A DNA stretch of 64,000 nt from Mesorhabditis belari (GCA_958450365.1 CAUEEP010000732.1:868001-932000); one strand, 5' to 3'; counted from the stretch's first letter, positions 10,231 to 23,079 are shown. The notes: a model not told the origin generated them from the letters alone. Made by a program: numbers and translations.

Positions 10231-11390
10231 ATGGAAACCCTCGGAATAGCTTGTCGTCGATTGGCCTTCACAACAAAAGCATCGGGACGGCGAATTTCCA
10301 CACAGAAAGCACTCGCCACTCGATATGATCCGCGAGTGTTCCGTGATCCGATAATCAAACTAGATGAGGTGGGTTTTGTTTTACGTTTTACGAAATCCTC
10401 AATTTTTTGTGTTCGGTAAAAATATAAGAAGCTTATTTAGCCGATGATTATTCAATTCTTTTTAAAAGGTGATTTGCTTTCAGTTGAACAAAAAACTTGC
10501 ACCGGAAGATGAGAAAAACTTCCTCTACATAAAGGCGATGGAAAGTGACGATACACCAGTTTTCTACAGGTTTTATTAGATTTTTGTCAATTATTAATTG
10601 GTTTTAGAAACGAAGTAGTCGACAAATTGGTGCGAGTATGCATGAAAGACGGTGGCAAAGAAACATCGAGGAATAACATTTTTTCAGCTTTGGAAATTGT
10701 AAGTTCAAGCCTCATTGGTCTTTTACAATTTTCTTTATTTAATTTTAGATCAAAAGGCGACAATATAAGTTATGGCGAGAAGCACCAACAGAGGAAGAAA
10801 AGGTAATTATTTGACTGTTTATTGAAAAATATAAATGTTTAGGCAAAAATTGAAACAAACCCCTTCAAAGTTGCAGAAAAGGGAATTAAGAATTGTCATC
10901 CGTTAATGAAGTTGATGCCGGTGACAAGAGGTAATTTTTATTCGATAGACAAAATTAAATAGTTTTTAGGAGGTACCACTTATCGGGTCCCATTTCCAAT
11001 TGAAGAAAAAGAAGCTGAATTCCGAGCGATGAAAATGTTGGTTTTATTTTATCATTTTAATGATATGCACAAATTTGCCGTCTGTTGTTTATTTTTTCTG
11101 TATTTCATTTATTTTAGGATGCGGGATATTTGCCGAGGCAAAGCGAAACACTCGAAAATTTTGCACTTTGGGGTGAGCTTTTTTGAAGTTAAATTAGCAA
11201 CTAAAACTAAAAGTTAAAAAAAATAAAGAGGTTGTTAAATTACTTTCTACAGATAGCCATTTTTCTTTAGGATTACATTGCAAATGAACTACTCGCCGCT
11301 TACAACAATGAGGGACAAACGATACAGGCCAAGCAAGAACTCCACAAACAGTGTGAAGCCAATCGAGCTTATGCTCATTATCGTGGATAA
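10231..11390 (+). CDS. mrps-7: mitochondrial small ribosomal subunit protein uS7m (MRPS7)
   Basis: A structural protein of the mitochondrial small ribosomal subunit that binds the 3' domain of 12S rRNA. Exon 1 encodes a basic, Arg/Ser-rich leader ([20 protein letters not shown]) typical of a mitochondrial targeting peptide, followed by [10 protein letters not shown]. Family signatures include [20 protein letters not shown], then [20 protein letters not shown] and [18 protein letters not shown]. The last exon ends [15 protein letters not shown], then TAA at 11388-11390. About eight exons; all checked junctions keep frame. ATG 10231 was chosen because it lies just behind an acceptor. AATAAA follows near 11564. 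vti-1 starts 284 bases after the stop on the same strand. Confidence 0.88.
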
Positions 11391-11674
11391 TTTTATTTCT
11401 TTGCCTCAAAAGTTCTTTTTGTCTTTGCTCTTTCGAATACAGGTATTGTTATCATTTTCAATTTTGTCTTTGTCATTTATCCCGTTGCTTTTTGTTTTAG
11501 ATTAGGTTTAGGTCTAGATTATGAATTGTTTTTTTCTTGTTATCGAGAGTTGTTTAATTGTGGAAATAAATGGATTACACAGCTTAATTCTTTTAAAAGA
11601 TGTATTCACTTTTTAATATCGATTTTACTCTTGTCGACTTATCGTTGGGAAATTTGTTAATGTGTGCATTTTAG
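11391..11674 (+). promoter_or_regulatory. intercistronic region mrps-7/vti-1 with likely trans-splice site
   Basis: AATAAA at about 11564 would end the mrps-7 message. About 105 bases further on, GCATTTTAG lies immediately before the vti-1 ATG. This spacing fits nematode operons, where the downstream message receives a spliced leader about 100 bases after the upstream poly(A) signal. Confidence 0.5.
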
Positions 11675-12722
11675 ATGTCGCTAAACACCTCACACCTGGC
11701 CGAATATGAGCAACAATACTCTATACAGACTGCAGAGGTTTTTATTTTATGAAGTTTTAGTGTTGGTTTTATTTTTAGGTTACGGCACAAATAGCGGCCA
11801 TGCAACGAGCCAAGCCCGAGGAGCGTCCAAACATTGTTCGGGATACGAAGAAAATGCTGGCTCAGGTTAGTGCCATTTGTCTTAACTTGTATGTGATTTT
11901 TAGGTAAATGATCTTTTGGACCAAATGGAGCTGGCAGTCCGAGATTTACCAGCTGGAAGGTATTTTTCCATGCTTTAGCCCACATTAGAAATGTTTTAGC
12001 GGGGAGCGTTCAAAGTTCGAGATGCGAGTCCGTAGTTACAAACAAGACAAACGACAGCTTGATGGAGAACTCGATAAAGCGGTTAGATTTGTTGTGGAAT
12101 AGTAAAGAATGAGTGACAAGAGTTAATAAAAATACTTTAGATTCAACGCGCCCGAGAAGAGGCGGACCGCGGGGAGTTATTTTCGGAAGAAGCTGATGCA
12201 CAGGTAAATTTTTGGTTGTTTATATTCATTTTAAGTTTTATTGGTAAAATTGCCTTTATTTAACAATCTATCAATTTAGGAAGACCAACTTATCGCAAAC
12301 ACTCAACGCCTAGAAAGGACGAGTCGAAAAATACAAGATGCTTACAGAATGGTTGTTGAAACAGAGGAGGTAAGTATCCAAATGAAAGACTGCCAGTTAC
12401 TATTGATTTTGAGTCTATCAACAACTAAATATTAAATGTTTGGTTTTAGATTGGGGTCGAAGTGTTGAACAATCTTTCGTCACAAAGGGAAACAATTGGA
12501 CGATCGCGGGATCGAATGCGCGAAGCAGACGCGGATTTGGGACGAAGTTCTCGACTGCTGAATATTATGATTCGCAGGTAATTTAGAGCTAATGGTATCC
12601 TTTTACAGGCTTTAAATATGCAACTTTTTCTTTTTAGAGTGATTCAAAACCGATTGCTTGTGCTTGGAGTTGCCGTCTTCCTCATGTTTGTTTTGTTATT
12701 TGTGGTGTGGAAGTCAATATGA
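11675..12722 (+). CDS. vti-1: v-SNARE VTI1 homologue
   Basis: A Qb-SNARE for endosome/Golgi membrane fusion. The N-terminal three-helix bundle begins MSLNTSHLAEYEQQYSIQTA and includes VRDLPAGSGERSKFEMRVRS. The SNARE helix runs from LIANTQRLERTSRKIQDAYR through IGVEVLNNLSSQRETIGRSR, with the zero-layer Gln expected in NLSSQRETI, to DADLGRSSRLLNIMIR. A C-terminal anchor follows (LLVLGVAVFLMFVLLFVVW, then KSI and stop at 12722), giving the usual single tail-anchored form. About nine short exons. AATAAA at 12892-12897; the convergent dihydropyrimidinase gene ends about 80 bases further on. Confidence 0.9.
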
Positions 12723-12975
12723 ATTACTTTAATAATATGAACATTTACCCTTTTCTTCCTTTCTACATTGTGATCTTGTTGAGGCCATATTTTAGTTACT
12801 ATTCTGTACATAATCATTTCTTCGTTTCCTATCCGGTAGATCTGCTTTAAGCGTTTCTTTTTACTGCATCTTTATTAACTAACTTTACATAAATAAAGTT
12901 TAACATTAATAAGTTTATGGTTCAATAAAATCACATAGATATACAAGGCATCAATGGGAAAAACGATTTGAGCAT

Positions 12976-15900
12976 TTATGCAAAGCTTATTTTGGAGCCG
13001 CCACCTGGAGGGACTTTGGCTCTTGTTCCGTTTTGGATTTCCGAAATTTTGGCTGCTGCCATCTCTTCAACTGGGGCTCTTTTCACGGCTCTTGGTTGAA
13101 TAACCTGCAATTTTTGAAAGTTTTGTGGTGTCAGAGTATGAAAAAGTAGTACCTTCTCTCTTTGTTGAACAGCCGCAAAGACATAGGGACAGTATGGGGG
13201 AAGGTGAACGAATTTCCCCGCTCCTCCTTCCACTGATAGTTGGCCATCCTCCCAAACAATCTAAATGGGTCGTTTGCTATTGGTTATAGTGTTGTTTTTC
13301 TTTACATTTCCTCTAGAGATAGTCATCTCAGCGACTCCGTGGACTTCTTGACCCTCGAAGATGTTGTAGTCGACGGCTTGGTGGTGGTGATCCTGAAAAA
13401 GGGTTTGTTTACGGTTTGTCTCAATGTTTACAGTCTACAAGCGTAAATCTTCATTACAGATCTATGTCATATGTGTTTGGGATGGGTTTGTTTTGATGTT
13501 TACGACTTTGAGTCACATTAAACCGGCATCAATGAAACGATTCCGTGAAGTTGATTCATTTTCAAACCTTCGAGATCACTTTCGTTGCTTTCGCATTCCA
13601 AATGACAATGTCTGCATCGGATCCGACAGCGATTCTGCCCTTTCGCGGGTAAATATTGAAAATCTTTGCACAAGTCGAGCTAAAACCGATTGTTTACGTG
13701 ATGATTACTGGGAATTTTCCGGAACCTCGTAACAGCAACGAATCTCATTGGATCCATGACTCCCCTATGCACTCCTCTCTCCCAAACAATCGACATCCGA
13801 TCCTCAACTCCGTTCACTCCATTCGGGATCTAGACGGAATTTTTGGTTTTTCGACGTAATTGATCTCAATACCTTGGTAAAGTCGTGTTTACCGGCGAGC
13901 TTTTGTTGACAATTCTGCAATTATCTCATTTGTTGGAGTTTTGATTTAGAACTTACAAAAGTGCAATTGTCTGTGCCGACCAGATGGAGTTCGCCGCTGA
14001 AATTTCTTTGATAAAGAAGAATTTGATAGCTTTGCGGTTCTAAAAGAAGCAACTATCTACTGAACTGTTGTCTAATATATTGACAATATAGAAAATATTG
14101 TTCTACGTCAGATCAGGCAATGTCTGGCTTGAATCAAGTGCTTAGGATAATCAGAAGAATCAGCACTAAGTGCTAATCAGAATTAGAATTCCAGTTTTAG
14201 AGATTGTCAAGTTGAACAAATGCTTATCGTCACCACTAACTTGAGTAATTAAATCAATAGATGAAAAACAATGAAAAGTAGAATGATTTAAGATTACTTT
14301 ACAGACTAACAATTGAGACGAATGTAAGCAAATGAAAAAAAATGAAGTGGCGGTGCCTACTTTCCGCCAAACTTGCCATAACTTTCTTCTAAGTGAGCTA
14401 ATCTTTATGATTTTAATGCCATTTTGTTGCACTTGTTGAGATCTACAAAATGATATTAAAAACAGAAAGATTGACTGATTTAGAAGAAAGTTATGGCGAG
14501 TTGAATAACTTTTCTTTACTTAAATGCTTGTCTAAGGTAGTTCGAGCGTTGTTTAGGATTAAGACTATTCCGTGACAGTCACAGCTACAGAATCCTGTCA
14601 AGAACTTTGCACTAACCAAGCCAGCAATTTCATGAGCGCTTCGGGGGTGGTCGGGTCTCGGCTGAGTGGAGGCGACATCACGTGTCGAGCCGCAGTCAAC
14701 CAGTCCTCCGAATAATAATGACTCCCGTCGGTTCCCAATCCAGCCGCGATCGGCTCACCGAATACAACGGATCCTAGAATAGATTGGCTACTGTACTTTT
14801 AGAAGGTCTTGGTCTTCATTTCTATGAATCCTCACCCTTTTGTCGATGATGCGCAATTGCGCGGGCGGCTCCTTTGCTCATCACATGCACAACATAGAGG
14901 GGACAATTCGCTTGTCCGGCTAGCACACAGGCTCTGTTTGTGGCCTCCGCTTCTAGCTGAAATGAGCTTTGAGCTTCTAGTCGTCTATCTGTCTGTCTAT
15001 CTGTCTGTCTATCTGTATGTCTATCTGTCTATCTATCTGTCTATCTATCTGTCTATCCATTCCCTCACCTCTTCCGGCCTGCTCTGTGTGTGCCCTTCGG
15101 GTCCTGTAATTCCCATATCCAACAAAGCTTTCGCTTTTTCTGCAATCACTGGCCCATTCTCGGCATGAACCCTTGCCAAGGCACCAATCTAAAAGAAGAT
15201 TAGGTTTATTTTTGCTTTTTGAAATTACTTTAGCACATTGTAACATTCCTTGATAGAACTCGTCATCTTGCACCATGAAGACGCCTTTGTAGGCGAGGAA
15301 GAATTTGAAGGAGTTGATTCCTGGAATTGATAAGATGGGAAGTAATAGATGAAACATTAAGCTTCAAATCTATTACCATATTCAGGCATGGTGACCATTT
15401 GCATTTCTTTCGAAACCTCTTCATTCCACGTGGTGATCGCCATCGAAAGAGCGTAATCGCAACAAACCTAACAAAGAGTTTTTGAATCTACACAAGTCAA
15501 ATACAAAAATATTTTTCTTTATGCTGTTTATGTAATGCTTAATATCTTTTTCCAACGAACCTTAGGATCAGCCCAATCTCTCCACTGTTTGTAAGCCTTT
15601 AGCGGAGTCGAGTCTTTGCTTGGAATCACGAAATCGATAATCTAAAAGGTTTCCAAAGGTATTAAATGTAAATTTTCTAGAAATTTGCCAAAATCTGCTG
15701 ACCATAGTCGTTCCTCCAGCTAGAGCGGCTCGAGTTCCCGTGTAGAAATCGTCGACGGCCACCTCGCCCATAAATGGAAGCTGAAATTTCTTGTTTAACA
15801 ACAGGTTTATTGTTTTTCTGCTTTTGTTTTTGATACAAATTGATTAGTCTATTGGTAGAAAATCTACGAGTGAAAGCCTGATGAGCCTTGTCCCAATCTA

Positions 15901-16827
15901 CGAGTGTAAGCCTGATGAGCCTTGTCCCAATCTACGAGTGAAAGCCTGATGAGCCTTGTCCCAATCTACGAGTGAAAGCCTGATGAGCCTTGTCCCAATC
16001 TACGAGTGAAAGCCTGATGAGCCTTGTCCCAATCTACGAGTGCAAGCCTTAGAGCCTTGTGCCAATCTACGAATGCAAGCCTGATGAGCCTTGGGCGAAA
16101 GACAGGTGAAAGTCAAGCGAAAGTTTGATACAACAAAACCCCAGTTATTTTCTTTGATAATTTCCAAATACTAGAATTGAAAATATTGAATGAATGTGTG
16201 TACCTGCATGTGAGTGTGTGGATCGATGCCTCCAGGGATCACCAGTCGACCGTCCGCCTCCACCAAGACAGCTCCCTCGGAGTGCAGATTCTGACCAATT
16301 TCCCTGGAAATGGAAATTTGGATATGAAAGCAACAGAAAAGTAAATGTTGTGTGTGAAAGGAAATGTGATTAAATTTAGAATTAAATTTAGAATTAAACT
16401 TCGAATTCCTTGTGTTTAGGGTACTTGAACTACTACCTTTCCCATCAGCAGTCTAAATTTAAGCTCAAATTTCTTGGTGTTGGGCTTTTCAATTAAAATA
16501 TTTTTTGTACCAATCGACATCCAATGATAGCAATAGTTTATGAATTGAAAAGCCGAACACCAAGAAATTTGAGCTTAAAGTTAGAATTGTTGATGGAGAG
16601 GGTTGTTGATGGAGAGTACACGGTGAACTCGAATGGCCAACTTGCCTATCAACTAAAGGTATTCAAAGTTGTTTTAGCTCAAATTCAATTAAGATTGTGT
16701 CAGTAAGAGTGTCAAATTTCCGAAATCCAACTTACACAATTTTCCCATTCTTCACCAGCACATCCGCTTTCAAAATCTCGTCATCGTTAACGATCGTTCC
16801 ATTCTTTATCAGTAACGCTTGAGACAT
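12976..16827 (-). CDS. dhp-1: dihydropyrimidinase (cyclic amidohydrolase)
   Basis: Hydrolyses dihydrouracil and dihydrothymine in pyrimidine catabolism; a cytosolic zinc enzyme. [19 protein letters not shown] starts at 16827. The metal site is complete: IDPHTHMQ (HxH), the carbamylated Lys in [17 protein letters not shown], the His in [10 protein letters not shown], and Asp in [12 protein letters not shown]. Other family signatures are [31 protein letters not shown] and [18 protein letters not shown]. The C-terminus ends [11 protein letters not shown] with TAA at 12976-12978. About thirteen exons. Introns carry a TCTG/TCTA microsatellite and a 34-bp tandem array. This could be either nematode dhp paralogue, so the symbol is tentative; the enzyme call is firm. 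Confidence 0.88.
14985..15058. repeat. TCTG/TCTA microsatellite in dihydropyrimidinase intron
   Basis: Interleaved CTGT and CTAT tetranucleotides begin close to a donor site. Confidence 0.9.
15861..16100. repeat. 34-bp tandem array in dihydropyrimidinase intron
   Basis: About seven copies of a 34-bp unit beginning CTACGAGTGAAAGCCTGATG. The first five are nearly identical and the last two have drifted. Confidence 0.9.
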
Positions 16828-18308
16828 TTGTGTAATTTAAGTGTGATTCTGAAAGAGTTCGTTTAAAAGATAAAGTAATAAACAATAGAAAATGTAAGTA
16901 TTTAAAACTTTTTATATAAAAAGAGACTAAAATAAAAAGTTGTTAAGTAAAAGTTAAGAAAATTGAATAAGAAAAAATAAAATTCTCAGTCTTTTATATC
17001 TAAAACTGTTAAAACTGAATATTTGTAAAAATTTGTGAATAGCGTCGCCTAAATTCCTCGAAATCTCGAGAACCGCTTATCAGAACCTATCGATGTGGGG
17101 TCGGAAAATGTAGCTGACGATGAGATCTTGTGGGGGATTAGAGGGTTGAGCTTCTGGGGAAACTTTGGAAGCCGTAAATAGTCATCAACTCGGCTCGCTG
17201 CGGTGCACTACTATTAGAGATCACTATGAGCTGACGATGAGATCTTGTGGGGCATTTGAATGTTAGACTTCTGCAAAAGCTTGAAAACCGTAAATAGTCA
17301 CCAAGCTCACTACTATTAGAGAAAATACGGTACGCTTTATTCAGTTGAATAGCGACAAAACAAGATCACAATAATTACCCAGGACACCACTCAAAGCACA
17401 CCCAAAAGATAAATAGATACATCAAGAAAGAATCACAGAGCCGACAAATCAATTGCCGAAATTGCGGCTTTAAATCTAGCCAAGAATATCACGAACATGA
17501 CGGGGTAAAAGGTTCCAGAATTTAATAACTCGATTAAAAAAGAAACTGTGGGGGCTTTTAGAGGAAATGGAAGAGAAAATGCCTCCTTTTCTCATACGCC
17601 AACCCTTGAAATAAGAAAAACCATTTTAGATCTACGTAATTGTCTTTATATTATAATTGCTTGATTGTCAGAGTATGGCGCCAGATATTCGGATTTGATC
17701 TGTGTAAAGAAATGTGAAAGAAAGACTGTGAAAGATCGGACATCAGAAAGTTCAAATCAATCCGATGAGAGACAAAAATTCATTGAAACAATTGAATTGA
17801 TTGATTTCGGGAGTGGGCTTTAGTGAAAGATAAATGACTAATTATAAATCAAATCAATTAGCTTTAGAACTGATTTATTCGGCTGTTCAGAAAGTTTTTT
17901 CCGTTTCTTTTCATACTTCCGTTGAAAAATAACAAATTCTAAATAAATTTGGTTGATTTTCTCTAAATAAAACGTATTTATCGTTCAATTTCCCATCTTT
18001 TTAAGTCAATTTTGGTTCTTGCAAGTCTTGCAAGCAAATTCGAGAGTGAAAACACGCTCTAATTATGCTTTAAGGCTTGTAAGCTTGAAAAAACGAAGTT
18101 TGACGACTGAAATTTAAAAAAAAAAAAAATAAATAATACATTTATTGAAAGCCAATAATGTGATACAAACAAAGGATACATAATAAGACATAACGGTCTA
18201 AATACACAATTTTTATGGCACTGCGGCCGTTACCCCTATTGTCCCTATTACCCAAATGTTGTGAAAGAAAAAACCCACTTGGTGGGAAAAAGAAACATTT
18301 TTATCTTG

Positions 18309-18376
18309 CCAGCGTGATTGAACCCTCGACCTTCCGCTTAAAAGACAAGACTTCTAACCGGTCGGCCATCTGGCCT
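18309..18376 (-). repeat. tRNA-like fragment
   Basis: On the minus strand it reads GGCCAGATGGCCGACCGGTT, then AGGGTTCAATCACGCTGGC. A-box and B-box spacing is tRNA-like, but no full cloverleaf closes. It sits inside the composite MITE. Confidence 0.5.
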
Positions 18377-18889
18377 TCTACAAGTGATATACAAGTGATA
18401 GAAAGGAGTAGTTAGTTTTTGTAGAATTCTTTATCTGAAAAAACGTTAGTAAAAAACGTTTTTTCTTTCCTTTTCATACTTTCATTGAAAAATAACCAAT
18501 TCTAAATAAATTTGGTTGGTTTTCTTTAAATAAAACGTATTTATTGTTCAATTTCTCATCTTTTTAAGTCGATTTGAATTCAATTACAAGCAAATTCGAA
18601 AGTGAAAAACGTGTTTTTCGTAAAAATCTATAAAAACCTCTAAAAAAAAATTGGCTGAATGAATTTCTCTGAAAATTTGGCTATACACCTAACTTTTTGT
18701 GCTCTATCTTTTATCTATTGACACGAAGATAGGTTTCCTTAGTTAAAGTGTCTAAACTGCATCATCGAGTCATCTTCCGACTTTATGCTTCCAAAAAAAT
18801 CCAGACATAAGACATTTTAAACCCCCTTTTTATATTATTTGGCAGAAAAATAAATGACTTTTCTAATGAAATAAACTTTCGAATTTTAA

Positions 18890-19252
18890 AAAAAAAAATA
18901 CCGACTGGGGCTACCAGTGGTGAATTTATCGCATACACGAAATATATCAATCACAATACAACGACACACACAATACTAGGCTATATCTTAACTTAACCCA
19001 CGTCATGACAGACGGCTCCCTAACCCTAAGCTCAATGGGGAACTAAATAGCTTTTTTGGTGGTGAAGGGAAGATGACGATGAAGGAGTGGCTTGTCACTT
19101 TAAAGAACTGGGGCCACAACCACCAGACTGCCCTCCAGAAAACCTCTCAACCCGAAGGGAAAGGAAATCCGCAGGGGGTGACCATGTCGCATGTGGGGTT
19201 CGAACCCTCGACCTTCCGATTAAGATAAAAGACACTTAACCAGTCAGCCACA
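18890..19252 (-). mobile_element. tRNA-derived SINE, copy 2 (B box intact)
   Basis: The minus-strand head has A-box-like TGGCTGACTGG and an intact B box GGTTCGAACCC about 45 bases later. A body of about 280 bases follows, with a T-run at the 3' end. It is nearly identical to the copy at 2573-2915, so the family moved recently. It interrupts the composite MITE. Confidence 0.75.
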
Positions 19253-20204
19253 ATTTGCTTGCAAGTGAACCGAAATCGACTTAAAACCGTAGTTCAATTG
19301 ATAAATTTGTTGATTTTAAAGAAACGAAAAGATTTTCTGATTTTCTGAACAGCCTAATAAATAAGTAAATTAGCTTTTTGAACTGATTTAGGAGTGAAAG
19401 ATTTTGCTTTACTTTTGCTAGATGAAGGCTGAAAGTGCAAAAAAAAAGCTAAAGAAGCTAAAGAAAAAGCTAAAGAAAATTTCCAATTGAAAATGAATTA
19501 TCGAAAGAAATCTATTAAAACAATATCGAAAATCTTCTCAATATTCAATATTTAGACTCATTTAAGTACTTTTTGTCTGTAACTTTGTAAGATTTTTCTA
19601 GTTACAGGAAAAGGGAATGAACCGCCTCGTGAATGGTCTTTAGCGATCAGTTTGCTCTTTGGATATGAGAAATCGGGGAAAGAAAATTGAGTAAAATAGG
19701 GAAAAATAGGGAAAAAGAAAGGAACTTTGCGAAATATTGTGGAAAATGCACAGAAAAATACCGGTTAGATGTGCAGAAGAGATTTTGAAAAAAAGAGGGG
19801 AATGAAGGTCAATGAAAACAGTAGAAAACTGTTGAAAAAGAGCGGATTTTGAGGGATTTCCTGAGGGAAATTTGTAAAAGAAAAGAAAAGAATAACAATG
19901 AATTGAAGAGAAAATAGAAATAATAAAATAATCATAAGAAAATTCTCGAAAATGAGCGAACGTCAACGAAACAAAAATCATTTGTGTGGCGAATTTGGTT
20001 CATTTAAAGGAATTGGGATAAATATTTATGTAATGATGGGTTCTAGAGAAATGAATTGTTAGAAATATTAGAAATATTTTTTTTTAAAGTTTAGCAAATA
20101 AGTTGATGAATTTATGACGTGTTGAGTCTATTTGAAAATCAAATTTCTATTTGACGATTTGTCTTGTTAGTTTTTCCATTAAACCAGAGTTCCAGTTGTT
20201 AGAC

Positions 20205-20400
20205 TCAACAAAATGAATAGTTCCAATCAAATCCTCGACTTCGAAAACAGCTTTACAGCTTTACAGCTGAACATCTTTCCTTGGGTCATCAACAAAGCAA
20301 AAGAGCAATATAAATGACTGGCGAGGTATTCTTTGTGTGGCCGGGTAATCGTTCGCCTTCTGGCACACGCTCCCGATAGATACCTGTTCCCTTTTCTTCC
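20205..20400 (-). repeat. dispersed repeat family with GCGGCCGC core, copy 2
   Basis: Reverse-orientation relative of 2335-2545. It shares CTGGCGAGGTATTCTTTGTG, GGCCGGGTAATCG and the flank AATGAATAGTTCCAATCAA. The NotI-like core has decayed to GTGGCCGGG. Confidence 0.55.
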
Positions 20401-23079
20401 GCTCATCTGAGTTCCTTATTGCAGCCGAACATCTGAGTAGCCGAACTTCGACTTAACGAATCACTCAAGACTGAAGACTTCGATACAACGAACCAAAGAT
20501 GTGCTTCAAATTTTCTGCGTAGTTTCCCTGGACGGCCAATTTTTGCATTTGATTGAGGCAGCTACGCAGAAATTTTGGGCAGAATTTCAAATTCATTGTA
20601 TCCGAGTCCGACTGTATATCAATAATCTAGTCCGGAATGTATAAAACCCTTCTCAAAAAGACTATAACGAAGAATTTGATCATCACTATGCCCAATTTCT
20701 TGTTTAAGTTCAATTTTGGGCCCCAATTTTGGTTAGCATGGCTTTAGCTTTTTACCCCTCTAATTCTAAATGCTGTTAAGCCAGAACTAGATGAGATATT
20801 CAAGGTTGGAACTGACTGAAGAGTTATGGTTGATAGCAAGATTGATAATATGAATACAAGTTTTTTAAGAACATCTAGCCAATATCGAGTTGTTGGCTGT
20901 CCCAGTCGATTGATAATCGTTGCGGTGTGCGATCGAGATCAAGGTCATCGAAACAAAAAATCAAAGAAAAGAAGATGAGATAAAGAAGTAAAGAAATTTA
21001 CAGTTTCAATATTGAAAACTAAAAATTGATGGCATTTTTGATCATTTGAAAACTCTTTGAAAAAGGCTATTGCTTTTTGATTGTTAACTTTTGATTGAGT
21101 CAGTTTAACCACAAAGTTAAAGTGTACTTTGTGCTGAAAACTGTAACCACACCGTTTCTAGTGCACTGAATTCTCCATATTTCTATTCAGATTCAGGATC
21201 TCTATTGGAAGAGAGGGGAGATTTGGTGTGCCGGAAAAGATGTGTTTGACTATTTTTGTGGATAAAGTACAAGCTATTGTCTAAATTGAAGCATCAACTG
21301 TTGCATTTGGCTGGAGCAGCTACGTCTAAATTGAAGCATAAACTTCTTCAAAAAGTTTCTCTACATCAATTTCTTTGATACTTTTTTAGGTTTTCTGTAT
21401 TTGACATTATCAACTCAACATTTATTATCTTAATCAAAAAAACCATATGACGAAAGAATTGAAAGCAAAAAAAAGGGACTGGGTTTGGGCAAAAAAAAAA
21501 AAAAGAAAACTTTGACAAAATGAAAAATCCAGAACTGACTTTGGCAAAGCTGATGGAATGTAGGCAAAAAAAAGGGTTTAATAGAGAATTTTCAGGGAAA
21601 TTTTGAATGATTTGGCTAAAGACGAAAAAAACGAAGCTCTTTATGGAGAAATGAAATAAAATGCACTTAAAAACTTATGAAATAAATTTAGATTTAAACA
21701 TTGAAAGCTTTTTTTTTTGACAATTATAGCTAGTGTGTGCTGTAGCTCCCTTGGTAAATTATTGATGGCGAATGGAAAGAATGAAGAAAGAAATGTTCCC
21801 GAAAATCGAGGGGAAATCGTGCTAGAAGAGTTTGACAAATTGAGGAAAAAAGTTTTTAAAAACAAAGAAATCGTTTTCTAAAATCTGGGCCTTTTTTTGT
21901 AAAATTTTGATTTTAGGGAAGTTGTGAAAAGTTGTGAAAAGTTTGTGCAAAAAGTGGAGGTGAATTGAGGGGGGATTGGTTCGGTAAAGTGGATTGAATG
22001 GCTTCAACTTTTGTTAGCTTTCAAAGCTTAACAAAATCAACGCAAAAGTATAATAGATTTGTAGGTTTGTAGTTTTGTAAGTTCGTAATAGGTTTGTTCC
22101 ATAAAATGGCCTCAAAAACTGATCTTGAAACCAGTTCAAATAACTTGGTTGAGATTGAGTAAAAGCATTACTCTTCTCTAAAAGAAGATCAATCGAATCA
22201 AGCGGGATCTTTGTCAATAAATTGAAGATCGATGAGAAAAGCTAATTCCTCGTGGGGATTGGAGTGGAGAGAACTTTTTTTTGTCTTTTCCCGATCTCTC
22301 AAGAATAAATGAACAGCTGGTCTCTTTACTCAGATCAAATCGGTCAAAGAAATCAATTGATGGGGAAAGGATCTTAACAAAAGATCTCCACAGACTATCT
22401 ATGCAATCTAAAATGTTATTAGCAAGTTTTAAAGCTTGATGACTTGGTGATGACTTGGTTCTTAAAAAGCTTTAACTTTTTAAGAACCAAGTCATCATCT
22501 GCCTATGAATAGTCCTTTTCAAGCCGTGTCTAGAAAAGTTTGGTCTAAAAAAATCTTTAAAGATCTGAAAGATCTATAAATCCCTTTAAAAGCTTAAAAA
22601 ACTTGAGCTCCTAAGATGTCTTGTAAGATTACCGTAAGATTCATTTATTATTTAAAAACTATTATCTAAAAGATAAGCTAGCTGAACCTAAAGGACAGAT
22701 CAGTTCAATCAAAAGAAAAGATCAGTTTCATCAAAAGAACAGATCAGTTCCATCAAAAGAAAACAGAATCAAAAGAAAAAGAAAAGAAAACAGATCTCCT
22801 TGAGTAAACAGAACCACCAAAAATCCCTCAAATCTCTCAAAAAATCAAATCCCAATCAAAGAATAAAGATTTTGAAATCCCAATATTCCAAAAAAATCAA
22901 TATTCAGTTTCCCTGGCCACCTGGCGTAAAAACAAACACTGGGAAGGGAATTGCCATTGGCTTTTTGGAAATTAACTCCATCATTGACAATCCTATGCTA
23001 AAATCTTTACCGAACCAATTCCAGGGTATAAAAAATCAAGAATAAATAATTGAAGTGTAATCTTTTGTCCAATCGTCGA

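Larger units (their letters stand above)
17877..19358. mobile_element. composite MITE of the CTGTCCAGAAAG family with nested insertions
   Basis: The left end is GGCTGTTCAGAAAG and the right end CTTTTCTGAACAGCC-type sequence (TTTTCTGAACAGCCTAATA), so inverted ends are kept. The inside holds two successive copies of the family's left half (17890-18060 and 18455-18640), a reversed tRNA-like piece (18309-18376), and a SINE (18890-19252). Family members also lie at 23510-24035, 30364-30906, 44141-44635 and, as a 60-bp relic, 56951-57012. Confidence 0.7.
16828..23079. other. gene-poor repeat-rich interval between dihydropyrimidinase and unc-33
   Basis: I see no convincing coding exon. It holds a composite MITE (17877-19358) with a SINE and a tRNA-like piece inside, a reverse copy of the GCGGCCGC repeat (20205-20400), and a diverged repeat around 20490-20620 related to 61265-61440. 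A 51-bp foldback lies at 22437-22495 (GATGACTTGGTTCTTAAAAA against TTTTTAAGAACCAAGTCATC). The rest is AT-rich. Open frames here lack codon bias and splice partners. Confidence 0.7.

Noticed and set aside
14809..15168. Plus-strand frame with [10 protein letters not shown]
   Set aside because: Antisense to dihydropyrimidinase exons and the intronic tetranucleotide repeat.
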